From Bacteroidota bacterium (lineage in GTDB: Bacteria; Bacteroidota; Bacteroidia; NS11-12g; UBA9320): a stretch of 64,000 nt of DNA. Made by a program: the position numbers and the translations under genes. Location: NCBI GenBank assembly GCA_024679565.1, contig JAIBDD010000012.1:21769-85768 (forward strand), written 5' to 3'. Positions 55,952 through 64,000 of this stretch are shown here, one piece after another (the stretch's first letter is position 1; every line of letters begins with the position of its first letter). The notes beneath the pieces are model-generated. The model did not search any database, had not been told where the DNA came from, and saw only the letters and a list, made by a program, of their open reading frames with translations.

Positions 55952-56902
55952 TTAGTTACTAGGGCCAATGGGCCTTACATCACATGTACAACAAACAGAA
56001 ATAGTTTTAATGATATCTACCGTTGGACAGTTTGCATTCGCATTAGCACATGGCTCCAATTCATATTTTAAGTCAAAATTTATACAGCCACTTGGCACTG
56101 GGTTTGGAGCGGTTGGGGAAGCATTTTGTTTTGTGCGTTCATCATCACACCAGCTTACACCATTATCCGTTTGAGGTTGTGGAATAGAAATGTGCTGACC
56201 AAAAACAACATCATAATTGTTGTTCGGGTTCCATCCAGAGCCATCAGGGATTGGTCGTCTGGGGGTTAATTGCGGTGAACGGAATCTCCCGCAAAATCCA
56301 TTTAGGGGTTGATCGATACCTAGATCAAAGTTGTCAAAAGTGAGGCATGGCGCATTATTTGACTTAGGAGCAAAAGCTTCATCGGGTGAAACAAAGTTCA
56401 ATTTTAATTGATACAAACTTGGGTCAAGTGTGCGGCTACCCTTATCACCTGTCCAATGGTACATTGTGATTTCAACAGAGCCGACATAGTCCGAGAAAAT
56501 AAAGGCATTCTTATTGACAAGCCATTTTTCTTTCCATACGTCTAAGCCATGCACCGCTACCAACATGCCGTAATCTGGATGACGGGAGACATTATATATG
56601 TCATCACCTAAGCCCATATGCTCATATTCGTAACCAATGAATTCACCTGTGTTATCATAGAGACGAATTCGGATAAAATCTGGTTGAGCGCCTGCATTTG
56701 AGGTATAATCGAAATGAAACTCACCGAGATTAAGGACGTTTAATGTTTTTCCGGTATTGTTTGGAGTTAACGTGTGAAAACAGCTAGACAAGCTATAGCC
56801 AATTGAGCTAGGTCCTTGCGCTAGCGTCGGTAATGAAGAACAGGCTAGCAATACTATAAAGCCAGTTGTTTTTACAATAAATTGTGATGTGAAAAATTTC
56901 AT
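55952..56902 (-). CDS. Exported protein of unknown function
   Basis: The start is set at MKFFTSQFIVKTTGFIVLLACSSLPTLAQ, a signal peptide. The mature 290 residues are beta-rich with no T9SS sorting domain, and end in a cysteine-rich tail (CANANANCPTVDI...VCCTCDVRP). A FIRIRLYDNTGEFIGYE segment is visible. I do not recognise the family. It is the first gene of the three-gene set with the two T9SS cargo proteins (17 bases upstream of the next start), so it may form part of the same surface structure. Confidence 0.7.
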   Translation of the reverse strand: MKFFTSQFIVKTTGFIVLLACSSLPTLAQGPSSIGYSLSSCFHTLTPNNTGKTLNVLNLGEFHFDYTSNAGAQPDFIRIRLYDNTGEFIGYEYEHMGLGDDIYNVSRHPDYGMLVAVHGLDVWKEKWLVNKNAFIFSDYVGSVEITMYHWTGDKGSRTLDPSLYQLKLNFVSPDEAFAPKSNNAPCLTFDNFDLGIDQPLNGFCGRFRSPQLTPRRPIPDGSGWNPNNNYDVVFGQHISIPQPQTDNGVSWCDDERTKQNASPTAPNPVPSGCINFDLKYELEPCANANANCPTVDIIKTISVCCTCDVRPIGPSN

Positions 56903-56995
56903 GGTTGTTGGTTTATGAAACAATGATAAACCATGAATTCTCTTGAAATCAAACTAACCTAACCAAGCGTTTTAGGTTGTTCTCCTAGCGTTTTT

Positions 56996-57604
56996 CTATT
57001 CCAATTCGTACGCCTTTATTATCATGTCTAACTGGTAGTCCACAATGGGGTCGTACTCCTCTTTGAGACTTGCGTCGTATAATTTTGCAAATGCACTCCA
57101 GTAGAAAGTTTCAATACTACCTCGATACCCTTTAAGCAGTTCGTGTGTTGTTTTGCCAGTTTCACGATGAATTAGTTTTATGAGCAATATGCCTTGCGAT
57201 CTGCTGAAATTCTTCATGGTTTCAATGAACTCGTTCTTTAAAGACTTTTCAGTTTCCTTAATGTATTTCTCCTTTGCTTTTGGATCGCTAATAAGATGCA
57301 AGTTGTCTTCCATCATTTGTAACCGGAAGGCAGCAAGTTTGGCATAAGGCATTACTTTTTTAACGTTATACTTTAATTTTCTGTATTCCTTGCGTTGTTC
57401 GGGAGTTGTGAAATCTTTCATCACCAGCTCTTCAAAACGGTAAAACATTAAGGTGTCGCCACTAACAGAATCAACAATTATGCGTACCACTTCAATAGAA
57501 TCTAACCCCAGTTTGTCAACCGATTTAGTTTTAACCGAGTCGGTTTGACCTAAGGCAACCAAAACAGTTAGTGTAAACAAAAAAGAGAATAGGATTTTCT
57601 TCAT
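56996..57604 (-). CDS. DUF4294 family exported protein
   Basis: A signal peptide (ILFSFLFTLTVLVALGQ) is followed by the DUF4294 pattern: GDTLMFYRFEELVMKDFTTPEQRKEY, RKLKYNVKKVMPYAKLAAFRLQMMEDNL, SQGILLIKLIHRETGKTTHELLKGYRGSIETFYW. The mature domain is mostly helical. The 202 aa length is normal for this Bacteroidota family of unknown function. It lies 38 bases downstream of the GT-C membrane gene on the same strand. Confidence 0.88.
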   Translation of the reverse strand: MKKILFSFLFTLTVLVALGQTDSVKTKSVDKLGLDSIEVVRIIVDSVSGDTLMFYRFEELVMKDFTTPEQRKEYRKLKYNVKKVMPYAKLAAFRLQMMEDNLHLISDPKAKEKYIKETEKSLKNEFIETMKNFSRSQGILLIKLIHRETGKTTHELLKGYRGSIETFYWSAFAKLYDASLKEEYDPIVDYQLDMIIKAYELE

Positions 57605-57642
57605 CTTACTTATTATATATCAAATCACGTGCCACTATTATA

Positions 57643-59097
57643 CTAAACGCCATCAGTGCCTTTTATGGTATTTTTTAATTGGATGAACCATTGCTCGAAA
57701 GCACTTGGTTGCCTTTTAGGTCCTTTAATGGGGTTTGATACCATACTTGGATTGCTAAAAATCTGAACATACACGTACCCACGTTGATAGGTTTTTGAGG
57801 GCCATTGTTGCAAGCGTTTCATGTCTTGGGCGCTAAAATCACCACTGATATTACTAAACAAAGCCAAAGGAGCATTTGTGATGTCCTGGTCATAAAGTAG
57901 CTTGTAGTCTTCCCTTTCATCGTTTAGTTTGGTGTGACGACCTGGGTTTCCAAGGGGAGCATAGGAATAAAACGTTGAATTGGAGAAATCTTCCTTGGCT
58001 TCTTCAAGCAGAGGGAACACACTTCTATACGAAAGCGTCGCATCTCCCATAATTTTACCTGGATAAAACCAAAAATGCCCACTAACCAAAAGGGCAAATA
58101 CAATTCCAATTGTTCTTGGTTTGAAATGTGATAACCACGAAATGTTACCCATAATTAAAAAGGGAATACAAGGTAACAAGTATCTATGCATCGGGCCAGT
58201 TTTAGTGGTAAATCCAATGGCTAACGCATTGAAAAGAAAAAGAACCATAAACAGTGTAAAAGGGTGGTCCCATTTCCATGCAATCCTTTTTCTGAAAATG
58301 GCTAGTACGGGAATCAACCATAGCCCGACTTGTCCGTAATCTACGATACGCCAATCAGCCATAAGTAGGTTAACTATAAAACGTTTGATTCCAGGAAATC
58401 CTCTGTGACCGGCATAATCTGGTGAACTCAGATACCATCCTGTAATAGACTGATGGTACATCAACCACGCTATAAAAAGTAGAAAAGGGATGAGTAATAC
58501 TTGAGTGGCCAATTTAAACCGCTGGGGTATGGAAATAGATTGCGTTTTAAAGAACCACCACAACCAAATGGGTGTAAGATAATACAGCCCTTGGAGGTGT
58601 GTTAAAAGCAGTGCACTTGCGAACACAACCTGCTGCCATTTTTTTCCAAATTGTAAACTATACAACAATCCTAATGCAAATAGTGTTAGTGGTAAATGCA
58701 AATTTGGGTTTACCACTTGCGACATAAATAACGGCGTTAGTGCCAGTAATCCTGCGCCGAGATATGTTTTGTGGCCATAGCCTAATTTCTTCCCCCAACG
58801 GACAAACAAAATCAAAATCAAGAACCCGATAACAAGGTTAAATAAATGACTGACCCAAAGGTCTTTGCCAAATATTTTCCAAAGACCAGCATGCAGTATG
58901 GAAAAGGTTAATGGATGACCGGGATCTAAATTGTCAGGATAGGCTATCTGCGTAAAGTCCGAATCATAAATATGATTGCTTGCTCGTGAGATTGTTGATA
59001 TGGCATCTCCAAAGAATGGGTCGTTCTGGGTAACGAAAAATAGAATTATAAACCCGGTTGAAACAAGGCCCCAAAAAAGTTTGGCATATCGATGCAT
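57643..59097 (-). CDS. Polytopic membrane protein, probable GT-C glycosyltransferase
   Basis: About ten to twelve hydrophobic segments over the whole length and an acidic first loop (NDPFFGDAISTISRASNHIYDSDF), with LDPGHPLTFSILHAGLWKIFGK after it, as in PMT/ArnT-like lipid-linked sugar transferases with GT-C fold. Typically such enzymes transfer a sugar from polyprenyl phosphate to a periplasmic acceptor. The start is taken at MHRYAKLF, two codons into the track ORF. Specificity is unknown. It lies 26 bases after dapF. Confidence 0.7.
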   Translation of the reverse strand: MHRYAKLFWGLVSTGFIILFFVTQNDPFFGDAISTISRASNHIYDSDFTQIAYPDNLDPGHPLTFSILHAGLWKIFGKDLWVSHLFNLVIGFLILILFVRWGKKLGYGHKTYLGAGLLALTPLFMSQVVNPNLHLPLTLFALGLLYSLQFGKKWQQVVFASALLLTHLQGLYYLTPIWLWWFFKTQSISIPQRFKLATQVLLIPFLLFIAWLMYHQSITGWYLSSPDYAGHRGFPGIKRFIVNLLMADWRIVDYGQVGLWLIPVLAIFRKRIAWKWDHPFTLFMVLFLFNALAIGFTTKTGPMHRYLLPCIPFLIMGNISWLSHFKPRTIGIVFALLVSGHFWFYPGKIMGDATLSYRSVFPLLEEAKEDFSNSTFYSYAPLGNPGRHTKLNDEREDYKLLYDQDITNAPLALFSNISGDFSAQDMKRLQQWPSKTYQRGYVYVQIFSNPSMVSNPIKGPKRQPSAFEQWFIQLKNTIKGTDGV

Positions 59098-59123
59098 GGG
59101 CAAAGATAAAAATCAACGCGTCT

Positions 59124-59900
59124 TTATATCTCTATCCGACCTTCAAAAGTTTTTTGCGCTGGACCAATCAGATAAATGTCTGCAAAGCCATCAGGATTAG
59201 CGGTAAACTCAACCTTCAGTTCGCCTCCTTCAACCTTTACGTCGGTGCTCATTTTTTCGCCAGTCTTGTTGGTGTTGAAGGCGTCTGCTAAAACGGCTGC
59301 TGTAACTCCTGTGCCACAGCTCAACGTTTCGTTTTCTACACCTCTTTCGTAGGTCCGAATTTTTAATGCATTTTGTTCTCTTTCAACAAAATTCACATTG
59401 ATGCCAGCATCCTTGTACGTGTCGTTGTATCTTATTTTTCTCGCTTCCTCCACAACCTCAATCGTTGACACGTCATCAACAAATTGAATGTAGTGAGGCG
59501 AACCGGTATTCAATTCAAAAGCCTTACCATGCGTTTTAATATCAGAGACGTCATGCATCTTTAATGCAACGGTGTTGGTTGAAATACTCGCTTCATGTAA
59601 TCCGTCGGTTGATAGAAAGATGGTTTCCGCATTAATGAGGTCTAAACTTCTAGCGAAAGCAACCGCACATCTACTCCCATTACCACAGAAGCTCTGACTT
59701 CCGTCAGGGTTGAAGTAAATCATATTAAAATCTACGCTGTCGTGTAACTCGATAACAATAACTCCATCTGCACCAATACCAAATTTTCTGTCACACATGG
59801 CGGTTATTGGCAAGCTATAAGCGTCAATTTCTCCATGCCGATTGTCGATCATGATAAAATCATTACCAGTGCCTTGGTATTTTTCAAATTGTATTTGCAC
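59124..59900 (-). CDS. dapF: Diaminopimelate epimerase
   Basis: DapF converts LL- to meso-diaminopimelate for peptidoglycan and lysine synthesis. The start MQIQFEKYQGTGNDFIMID is typical. The two active-site cysteines are in FCGNGSRCAVAF (near residue 72) and in LSCGTGVTAAVL (near 195). The 258 aa length is normal. It lies 3 bases after the putative anti-sigma gene on the same strand. Confidence 0.97.
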   Translation of the reverse strand: MQIQFEKYQGTGNDFIMIDNRHGEIDAYSLPITAMCDRKFGIGADGVIVIELHDSVDFNMIYFNPDGSQSFCGNGSRCAVAFARSLDLINAETIFLSTDGLHEASISTNTVALKMHDVSDIKTHGKAFELNTGSPHYIQFVDDVSTIEVVEEARKIRYNDTYKDAGINVNFVEREQNALKIRTYERGVENETLSCGTGVTAAVLADAFNTNKTGEKMSTDVKVEGGELKVEFTANPDGFADIYLIGPAQKTFEGRIEI

Positions 59901-59903
59901 TTT

Positions 59904-60947
59904 CTACTTGGCGTTTAGAACTTTAAGAATCTCTGTATTAGACACACGTACCATTTGGTTAAAGCTATTGTTTGGAACGATTTTGTACCAAGTTCCTCCT
60001 TTATTTAGGAAGGTTGTATTACCATATGATTTTAACCCAATCTGAGTTGAAACAGGTGTGTCGAATAAAAGTAGTTTTTTGCCGTCAAATTTGTACCCCT
60101 TGAATTTTACAATGCTCTCCCAAAACTCAACACGAATACCTATGCTTGGAGACGTCTTTAACGTTTTTTGAGGAGCACTTTCTGCTACTTCGGTTTTTTT
60201 ATCTGATTTTTCTTTGCTTTTTCTATTGAACAAGCCATCCTTTTTGGCAGTTTTAACCTCTTGTGATGTGGTGGCCTCTGATGCTTGCGTTTCGTAAGCA
60301 ACAGCCAGCAAAACAACGTTCTTGCTTCCAAGCATTGAGTCACGCTGTGCTTTAAATTCATCACCATCTATTTCGTCTTCGTTCTTTTTCAACTCGGCAA
60401 AGTCTACGTCATCCGATTCAGCTGTTAATATGCTTGCATCATCCATGGTTTCATCATCTTCTACAACATCGGCCAGCGCAATTTCAGGTGAAGGAGGAAT
60501 AAACAACGAATCCTGATTTTCATCGTCCAAAGTGGCCACTACCTGTGCGGAGTCAGATACAGGTTTTTGGTTTTCTATAGGCTCTTTAATGATGGTTTGC
60601 TCGGTTTTGTCGGCTTGTGATAATTCCTCACCACCTTGTGGTAACATTGTTTTAATGATTAAACCGAATGCCAATAAGGATAAGATACTTGCCGCAACAG
60701 CTAAACTCCTATTTCCAAAAGGGATGATAAAACCTTTTTTAGGTTTTGTTGCGTCAACAAGGATTGCTTTTAGTTCGTCTCGACGTGCTATCTCAACACT
60801 ATTAATAATCGCTTTTTGTATTTGAACCTGATTCAAAAACGCAGGATCATCTTTTAATCGGATTTTAAATTTATCCAATTCTTGTCCTACCAATTCCCCC
60901 ATGAGGTATTGGTCAATTAATTCGTGAATATGTTGTTGCTTATCCAT
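59904..60947 (-). CDS. Putative anti-sigma factor, single-pass membrane protein
   Basis: The N-terminal 75 residues are cytosolic and helical (IHELIDQYLMGELVGQELDKFKIRL), as in anti-sigma domains of Bacteroidota. One membrane helix (about 80-105; SLAVAASILSLLAFGLII) is followed by a 240-residue periplasmic part rich in Asp, Glu and Lys with no recognised fold and a small beta domain at the end. It follows the ECF sigma gene by 3 bases, the usual sigma/anti-sigma arrangement. The zinc-binding HxxxCxxC of ZAS domains is absent. Confidence 0.7.
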   Translation of the reverse strand: MDKQQHIHELIDQYLMGELVGQELDKFKIRLKDDPAFLNQVQIQKAIINSVEIARRDELKAILVDATKPKKGFIIPFGNRSLAVAASILSLLAFGLIIKTMLPQGGEELSQADKTEQTIIKEPIENQKPVSDSAQVVATLDDENQDSLFIPPSPEIALADVVEDDETMDDASILTAESDDVDFAELKKNEDEIDGDEFKAQRDSMLGSKNVVLLAVAYETQASEATTSQEVKTAKKDGLFNRKSKEKSDKKTEVAESAPQKTLKTSPSIGIRVEFWESIVKFKGYKFDGKKLLLFDTPVSTQIGLKSYGNTTFLNKGGTWYKIVPNNSFNQMVRVSNTEILKVLNAK

Positions 60948-60950
60948 GAT

Positions 60951-61520
60951 TTAATTGAAAAAATCTTCTTTGTTAAATTTAGTCGTTACCGACGACTGTA
61001 ACCGTTTAAAACATTGGTATTTCTTTGACTTTACCGTATCGGTATTGGCAAAGCCCATTTTTTGTGCAATTGTTTTGTTGTCGAATCCATCAAAATAGAA
61101 ATAGCCCAGAAGCTTCATGCATGTTTCGTCTAATTCGGCAACCAATTGATGTATGATTCGATGATCTAAGTGATCTGTTTTAATGTCATCAGCTGTAATC
61201 TTCTCTTGCAAAGATTCGTCTACAACCGTAAACCTCGTTTTCTTTTTGAGTTGTTTGTACCACAGATTTTTGACTATCGCCATCAAATAGGTACTCATTT
61301 TTACTGTTAATGAGAAGTGTGGTTTGTTGACGTTACGCCAAACAGCAATAATGCTGTCTTGTAAAACATCATCTATCTCATCTTCAGTACCGTTGTTTTT
61401 TAAAATAAAGCTCTTTACCATAGCGTAATACGATTTTTGCATTGACACCAACGCTTCCTCGTTTCCTGCTTTTATTTCCTCAACAAGTTGAGAATCAGAA
61501 AAACGTTTATTTAGAAGCAT
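60951..61520 (-). CDS. ECF-type RNA polymerase sigma factor
   Basis: A 189-residue sigma-70 protein with regions 2 and 4 only: DEIDDVLQDSIIAVWRNVN and STYLMAIVKNLWYKQLKKK in region 2, and the helix-turn-helix FDNKTIAQKMGFANTDTVKSKKYQCFKRLQ in region 4. It probably controls an envelope response: the next gene encodes its likely membrane anti-sigma factor and the divergent gene an HtrA protease. The motif GAACGTTA occurs twice in the upstream region. Confidence 0.9.
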   Translation of the reverse strand: MLLNKRFSDSQLVEEIKAGNEEALVSMQKSYYAMVKSFILKNNGTEDEIDDVLQDSIIAVWRNVNKPHFSLTVKMSTYLMAIVKNLWYKQLKKKTRFTVVDESLQEKITADDIKTDHLDHRIIHQLVAELDETCMKLLGYFYFDGFDNKTIAQKMGFANTDTVKSKKYQCFKRLQSSVTTKFNKEDFFN

Positions 61521-61526
61521 TTTGTA

Positions 61527-61592
61527 GAACGTTAATATTGTTTAATCGAAATAGGTAAATGAGGTAGATGCAATTTGTCTTTTTGAACGTTA
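61527..61592. promoter_or_regulatory. Repeated GAACGTTA motif between the ECF sigma and htrA genes
   Basis: Exact copies of GAACGTTA at 61527-61534 and 61585-61592, in the 140-base divergent region. A GAAC core is common in ECF -35 elements, so one copy may be part of an ECF-dependent promoter for htrA. This is only a pattern match. Confidence 0.3.
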
Positions 61593-61630
61593 CAAATATC
61601 TAAATTTATGACACAAATTGGTTAGACGAC

Positions 61631-61638
61631 TAATTTTG
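61631..61638 (+). promoter_or_regulatory. Candidate -7 box of htrA
   Basis: TAATTTTG matches TAnnTTTG and lies 24 bases before the ATG at 61663, downstream of the track's start at 61618; this supports the shorter protein. Confidence 0.45.
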
Positions 61639-61662
61639 TATGTGTTGATAACGGAAAATATT

Positions 61663-63123
61663 ATGAAAATTAAGAAAGTTTTAGGCGTTTTATTTATCGC
61701 TATAGTGGGAGGAGCAATGGCTTTAGGGCTAAATCAAGCATTTTTTAGCCAAAAATCGAAGCCACAAAGTTTTGAAGAACAGCAAAAAGTACAATTCACC
61801 AATCAGGAGAAAATAGCCGACCAACCTGGGACAAATTTTGTCGCAGTGTCGGAACATGCTACACCAACGGTTGTGCACATTAAAACGGAAATTCAATCTC
61901 AATCCTCTGGTGAGATGGGTGAAATGTTTGATCCATTCGGGTTTTTTAACGACCCTAGGTTTAAAAACAATCAGCCGCGTCAAGGCTCCGGTTCAGGGGT
62001 AATAATCATGGATAATGGCTACATCGTAACCAATAATCATGTAATTGAAAATGCAAGTAAAATTGAAGTAATTCTGAACGACAAAAGAAGCTATGATGCG
62101 GAATTGGTGGGAAGAGACCCAGAAACGGATTTGGCCTTACTGAAGATTGAAGAAAAGGAACTGCCTTTTTTGGGCTTTGGTAACTCGGATGACTTAAAAG
62201 TAGGTGAATGGGTAATCGCTGTTGGGAATCCTTTTAACCTTACAAGCACGGTAACGGCAGGTATTGTAAGTGCCAAAGGAAGAAATATTAATTTGTTACG
62301 GCAGAACAGTGAGTATGCGATAGAAAACTTCATCCAAACGGATGCGGCGGTTAATCCAGGAAACAGTGGGGGCGCACTTGTGAATACACAAGGGGAACTT
62401 ATTGGGATAAACACAGCAATTGCTTCGCAAACGGGTTCTTATGCCGGTTATTCGTTTGCCGTACCGGTGAATATTGCTAAAAAGGTTTTAGATGATTTGC
62501 GTAAATATGGTGAAGTGAAACGGGCCATATTGGGCGTAAGAATTCAAGATATCACTGCCGACCTTGCTGCAGATAAGGGGATTGAGAACATAAAAGGTGT
62601 TTTTATTCCTGAAGTCGTAGATGGAGGAGCAGCAGAGAAAGCTGGGATTAAAGAAGAAGACATCATTATTCGAATTGATGGAGAAGAGGTGAACAAGGCA
62701 TCTGAATTGCAGGAGGAAATAAGCAAATACCACCCTGGTGACGACGTTACCGTTACCTTGCTTCGAGACGGAAAGCAGATTGAAAAAACGGTAAAACTGT
62801 TGAGTAAAGACGGAAAGCAGGAAATATCAACAGAAACGGTAAGAGAAGAAGCCTCGGCACTGGGTGGAAAGTTTGAAAACCTAGGACATACAGAAAAGAT
62901 GGAATTAAAGGTTAGAAACGGTGTAAGAATAAAATCAATTGGGAAAGGGCCACTTAAAGACAAAGGAATTCCAGAAGGGTTTGTTATTACCATGATAGAC
63001 AAGCAACGTGTGTATACAACGAAGGATGTTGTGAAGGTACTCGAAGGGAAGACAGGTTCGATTCTTATAGATGGAATAACTGAAGATGGTGATGAAGAAT
63101 CATATGCAGTACGCATCAAGTAA
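61663..63123 (+). CDS. HtrA/DegP-family periplasmic serine protease
   Basis: An N-terminal signal anchor or signal peptide (VLGVLFIAIVGGAMALGL) is followed by a trypsin-like domain with the triad His in VTNNHVIENA, Asp in DPETDLALLKI and Ser in NPGNSGGALVN. A PDZ domain follows (about 290-385; AAEKAGIKEEDIIIRIDGEEV), then a second PDZ-like region near the C-terminus (PEGFVITMIDKQRVYTTKDV). Members degrade or refold misfolded envelope proteins. The start is moved to MKIKKVLG because the promoter box overlaps the longer frame. It is divergent from an ECF sigma operon and followed by a terminator. Confidence 0.95.
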   Translation: MKIKKVLGVLFIAIVGGAMALGLNQAFFSQKSKPQSFEEQQKVQFTNQEKIADQPGTNFVAVSEHATPTVVHIKTEIQSQSSGEMGEMFDPFGFFNDPRFKNNQPRQGSGSGVIIMDNGYIVTNNHVIENASKIEVILNDKRSYDAELVGRDPETDLALLKIEEKELPFLGFGNSDDLKVGEWVIAVGNPFNLTSTVTAGIVSAKGRNINLLRQNSEYAIENFIQTDAAVNPGNSGGALVNTQGELIGINTAIASQTGSYAGYSFAVPVNIAKKVLDDLRKYGEVKRAILGVRIQDITADLAADKGIENIKGVFIPEVVDGGAAEKAGIKEEDIIIRIDGEEVNKASELQEEISKYHPGDDVTVTLLRDGKQIEKTVKLLSKDGKQEISTETVREEASALGGKFENLGHTEKMELKVRNGVRIKSIGKGPLKDKGIPEGFVITMIDKQRVYTTKDVVKVLEGKTGSILIDGITEDGDEESYAVRIK

Positions 63124-63145
63124 ACGCAGTAAAACATAAGATTTT

Positions 63146-63178
63146 GAAAGAGGTTGCTGTTGGCAGCCTCTTTTTTTT
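63146..63178 (+). terminator. Intrinsic terminator of htrA
   Basis: AGAGGTTGC-TGTTG-GCAGCCTCT, a 9-bp stem with one G-T pair, followed by a run of eight T. Confidence 0.9.
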
Positions 63179-63203
63179 GTTATCCTTGTAAGAACAATTT
63201 ATT

Positions 63204-63896
63204 ATGGCAAAAATCAAATTCTGTGGGGCGGCACAAACGGTAACAGGGAGTAGTCATTTGGTGACGCTGGATGACGGGACAAATATTTTGCTCGATTGCG
63301 GGCTTTATCAAGGCAACGAAGAGAAGTACGAAAATTTCAATCGTGAGTGGGGTTTTAACCCAGAAGAGATTGACTACATGATTTTAAGCCATGCCCACAT
63401 TGATCATAGCGGGCGTATTCCTAAGCTATCTAAAGATGGATACAAGGGTGATATCATTTGCACCAGTGCAACACGTGATTTAGCATCTATTATGCTAATG
63501 GACAGTGCCTATATTCAAGAGAAAGATGTTGTCTATCTGAATAGACGAAAGGAACGACTGGGTCTTAAACCGGTGAAAGCCTTGTATACGATTGAAGATG
63601 CACGAAACTGCATGGACCAGTTTGTTGGTATTGGATATAATCGATGGTATTCAGTAAACGATACCATATCAGTTCGTTTTCGTGATAGTGGCCATATTTT
63701 AGGGAGTGCCAGTGTTACACTCAGAATTAAGAAAGAAGACGGATACTACAATTATCTTGGATTTACAGGAGACATTGGCCGACCTGATCGACCGATACTA
63801 AGAAACCCTGTTCCAATGGATGACCTTGATTACCTCATATGTGAGTCGACCTACGGGGGTGTACGTCTTCAGCGAAAGTTGAACTTTTTGGGCTAA
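63204..63896 (+). pseudogene. Truncated MBL-fold beta-CASP RNA-metabolising hydrolase
   Basis: The first 220 residues are a good metallo-beta-lactamase domain of the YSH1/CPSF-like group: AAQTVTGSSHLVTL, the metal site SHAHIDHSGRIP, FRDSGHILGSASV, FTGDIGRPDRPI and LICESTYGG. Full proteins run to about 455-470 aa, with the beta-CASP and RNA-specificity domains following ESTYGG. Here the match stops exactly at that motif; 11 unrelated residues follow, then a stop. No other frame downstream resumes the family sequence. The break at about 63860 looks like an insertion or rearrangement with its other end outside the window. Functional state unknown. Confidence 0.8.
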
Positions 63897-64000
63897 AAGT
63901 TAAGAGAGAGTTCATGCTAATTTAGGTTTAAATTTTGATACTGTTTTTTTCTTGCTTTTAGGGTTCTGGATTTTGTGGCTCTTCGCCGTTTCAATTTGGA
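63861..64000. other. Unexplained sequence after the beta-CASP gene break
   Basis: These 140 bases do not continue the interrupted gene in any frame. They hold a 7-bp hairpin (AACTTTT...AAAAGTT, 63882-63901) and a T-rich stretch. The last 24 bases begin GGCTCTTC, which is reminiscent of ISL3-type insertion sequence ends, but this is far too little to call. It is probably the left flank of a mobile element or the product of a rearrangement. Confidence 0.4.

Noticed and set aside
62544-63137. 197-aa antisense ORF inside htrA
   Set aside because: Ser/Pro/Ile-rich shadow of the htrA reading frame; no start context or similarity.
63859-63870. Group II intron 5' end (GUGYG) at the beta-CASP break
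   Set aside because: The sequence reads GTGTACG, which does not match GUGYG, and no intron domain or reverse transcriptase lies in the window; left open in the finding.
63977-64000. ISL3-type terminal repeat (GGCTCTTC...)
   Set aside because: Only 24 bases are visible and the gene break is about 115 bases earlier; not enough to call.

Overview
The window comes from a Bacteroidota chromosome, most likely a marine-type member of Flavobacteriia or Flavobacteriales. The evidence is a short (287 aa) primary sigma factor, promoter-like TAnnTTTG boxes, almost no Shine-Dalgarno sequences, type IX secretion C-terminal sorting domains, a bacillithiol enzyme (BshB1), and Bacteroidota-typical families (Omp28, DUF4294, GIN-domain lipoproteins). 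By eye the base composition is moderately AT-rich. Most of the window is ordinary core chromosome. I see no prophage, CRISPR array, rRNA operon or complete insertion sequence. One tRNA gene (tRNA-Phe) is present.

Layout. 1-6.5 kb: 3' part of a PlsC-type acyltransferase, a BamA/TamA-like outer-membrane protein, tsaB, an S9 oligopeptidase and a YceI lipoprotein. 6.5-13.7 kb: a secreted protein of unknown function, metG, a PqqB-like MBL lipoprotein with an unknown lipoprotein partner, an unknown exported protein and rpoD. 13.9-17.3 kb: a PagL-like lipid A deacylase coupled to a GIN-domain lipoprotein, facing an OmpA-domain protein. 17.4-19.8 kb: a four-gene stress cluster in which two universal stress proteins flank two small unknown proteins. 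19.8-22.8 kb: a membrane/cytosolic Fe-S oxidoreductase pair with a HAD phosphatase gene between its two halves and a small conserved protein downstream.

22.9-27.3 kb: tRNA-Phe followed by stacked hairpins, then a possible sensing module. It consists of an AraC-type regulator with a DUF4242 nickel-binding-like domain, a nitrilase and a DinB-like protein, with a helically phased direct repeat in front of the nitrilase. 27.6-34.8 kb: a lipid-carrier-type glycosyltransferase coupled to a conserved unknown gene, a CNNM/CBS transporter-like protein, gltX, a FtsB/DivIC-like protein and monomeric isocitrate dehydrogenase. 34.8-40.1 kb (minus strand): Nif3-like, zinc-ribbon coiled coil, TPR protein, lipoprotein, fabD. 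40.1-47.1 kb: lpxK-rsmA-mgtE-meaB converging on rsmI-lnt-lipB. 47.2-54.4 kb: Omp28 lipoprotein, uvrA, a large lamin-tail-domain surface protein and bshB1. 54.5-59.9 kb: three exported proteins (two with T9SS sorting domains), DUF4294 protein, a GT-C membrane protein and dapF. 59.9-64 kb: an ECF sigma factor and its putative membrane anti-sigma partner, diverging from an HtrA/DegP protease, and finally a beta-CASP metallo-hydrolase cut off after its N-terminal half.

Most interesting points: the truncated beta-CASP gene and its unexplained junction at the right edge; the DUF4242-AraC/nitrilase/DinB locus with a 21-bp-phased operator candidate; the USP cluster with two unknown partners; the ECF/anti-sigma/HtrA arrangement with a repeated GAACGTTA motif; -7 boxes lying so close to start codons that several mRNAs, including a TTG-started lpxK, are probably leaderless; and a GC-rich intergenic element near 34.9 kb that looks like a dispersed repeat.
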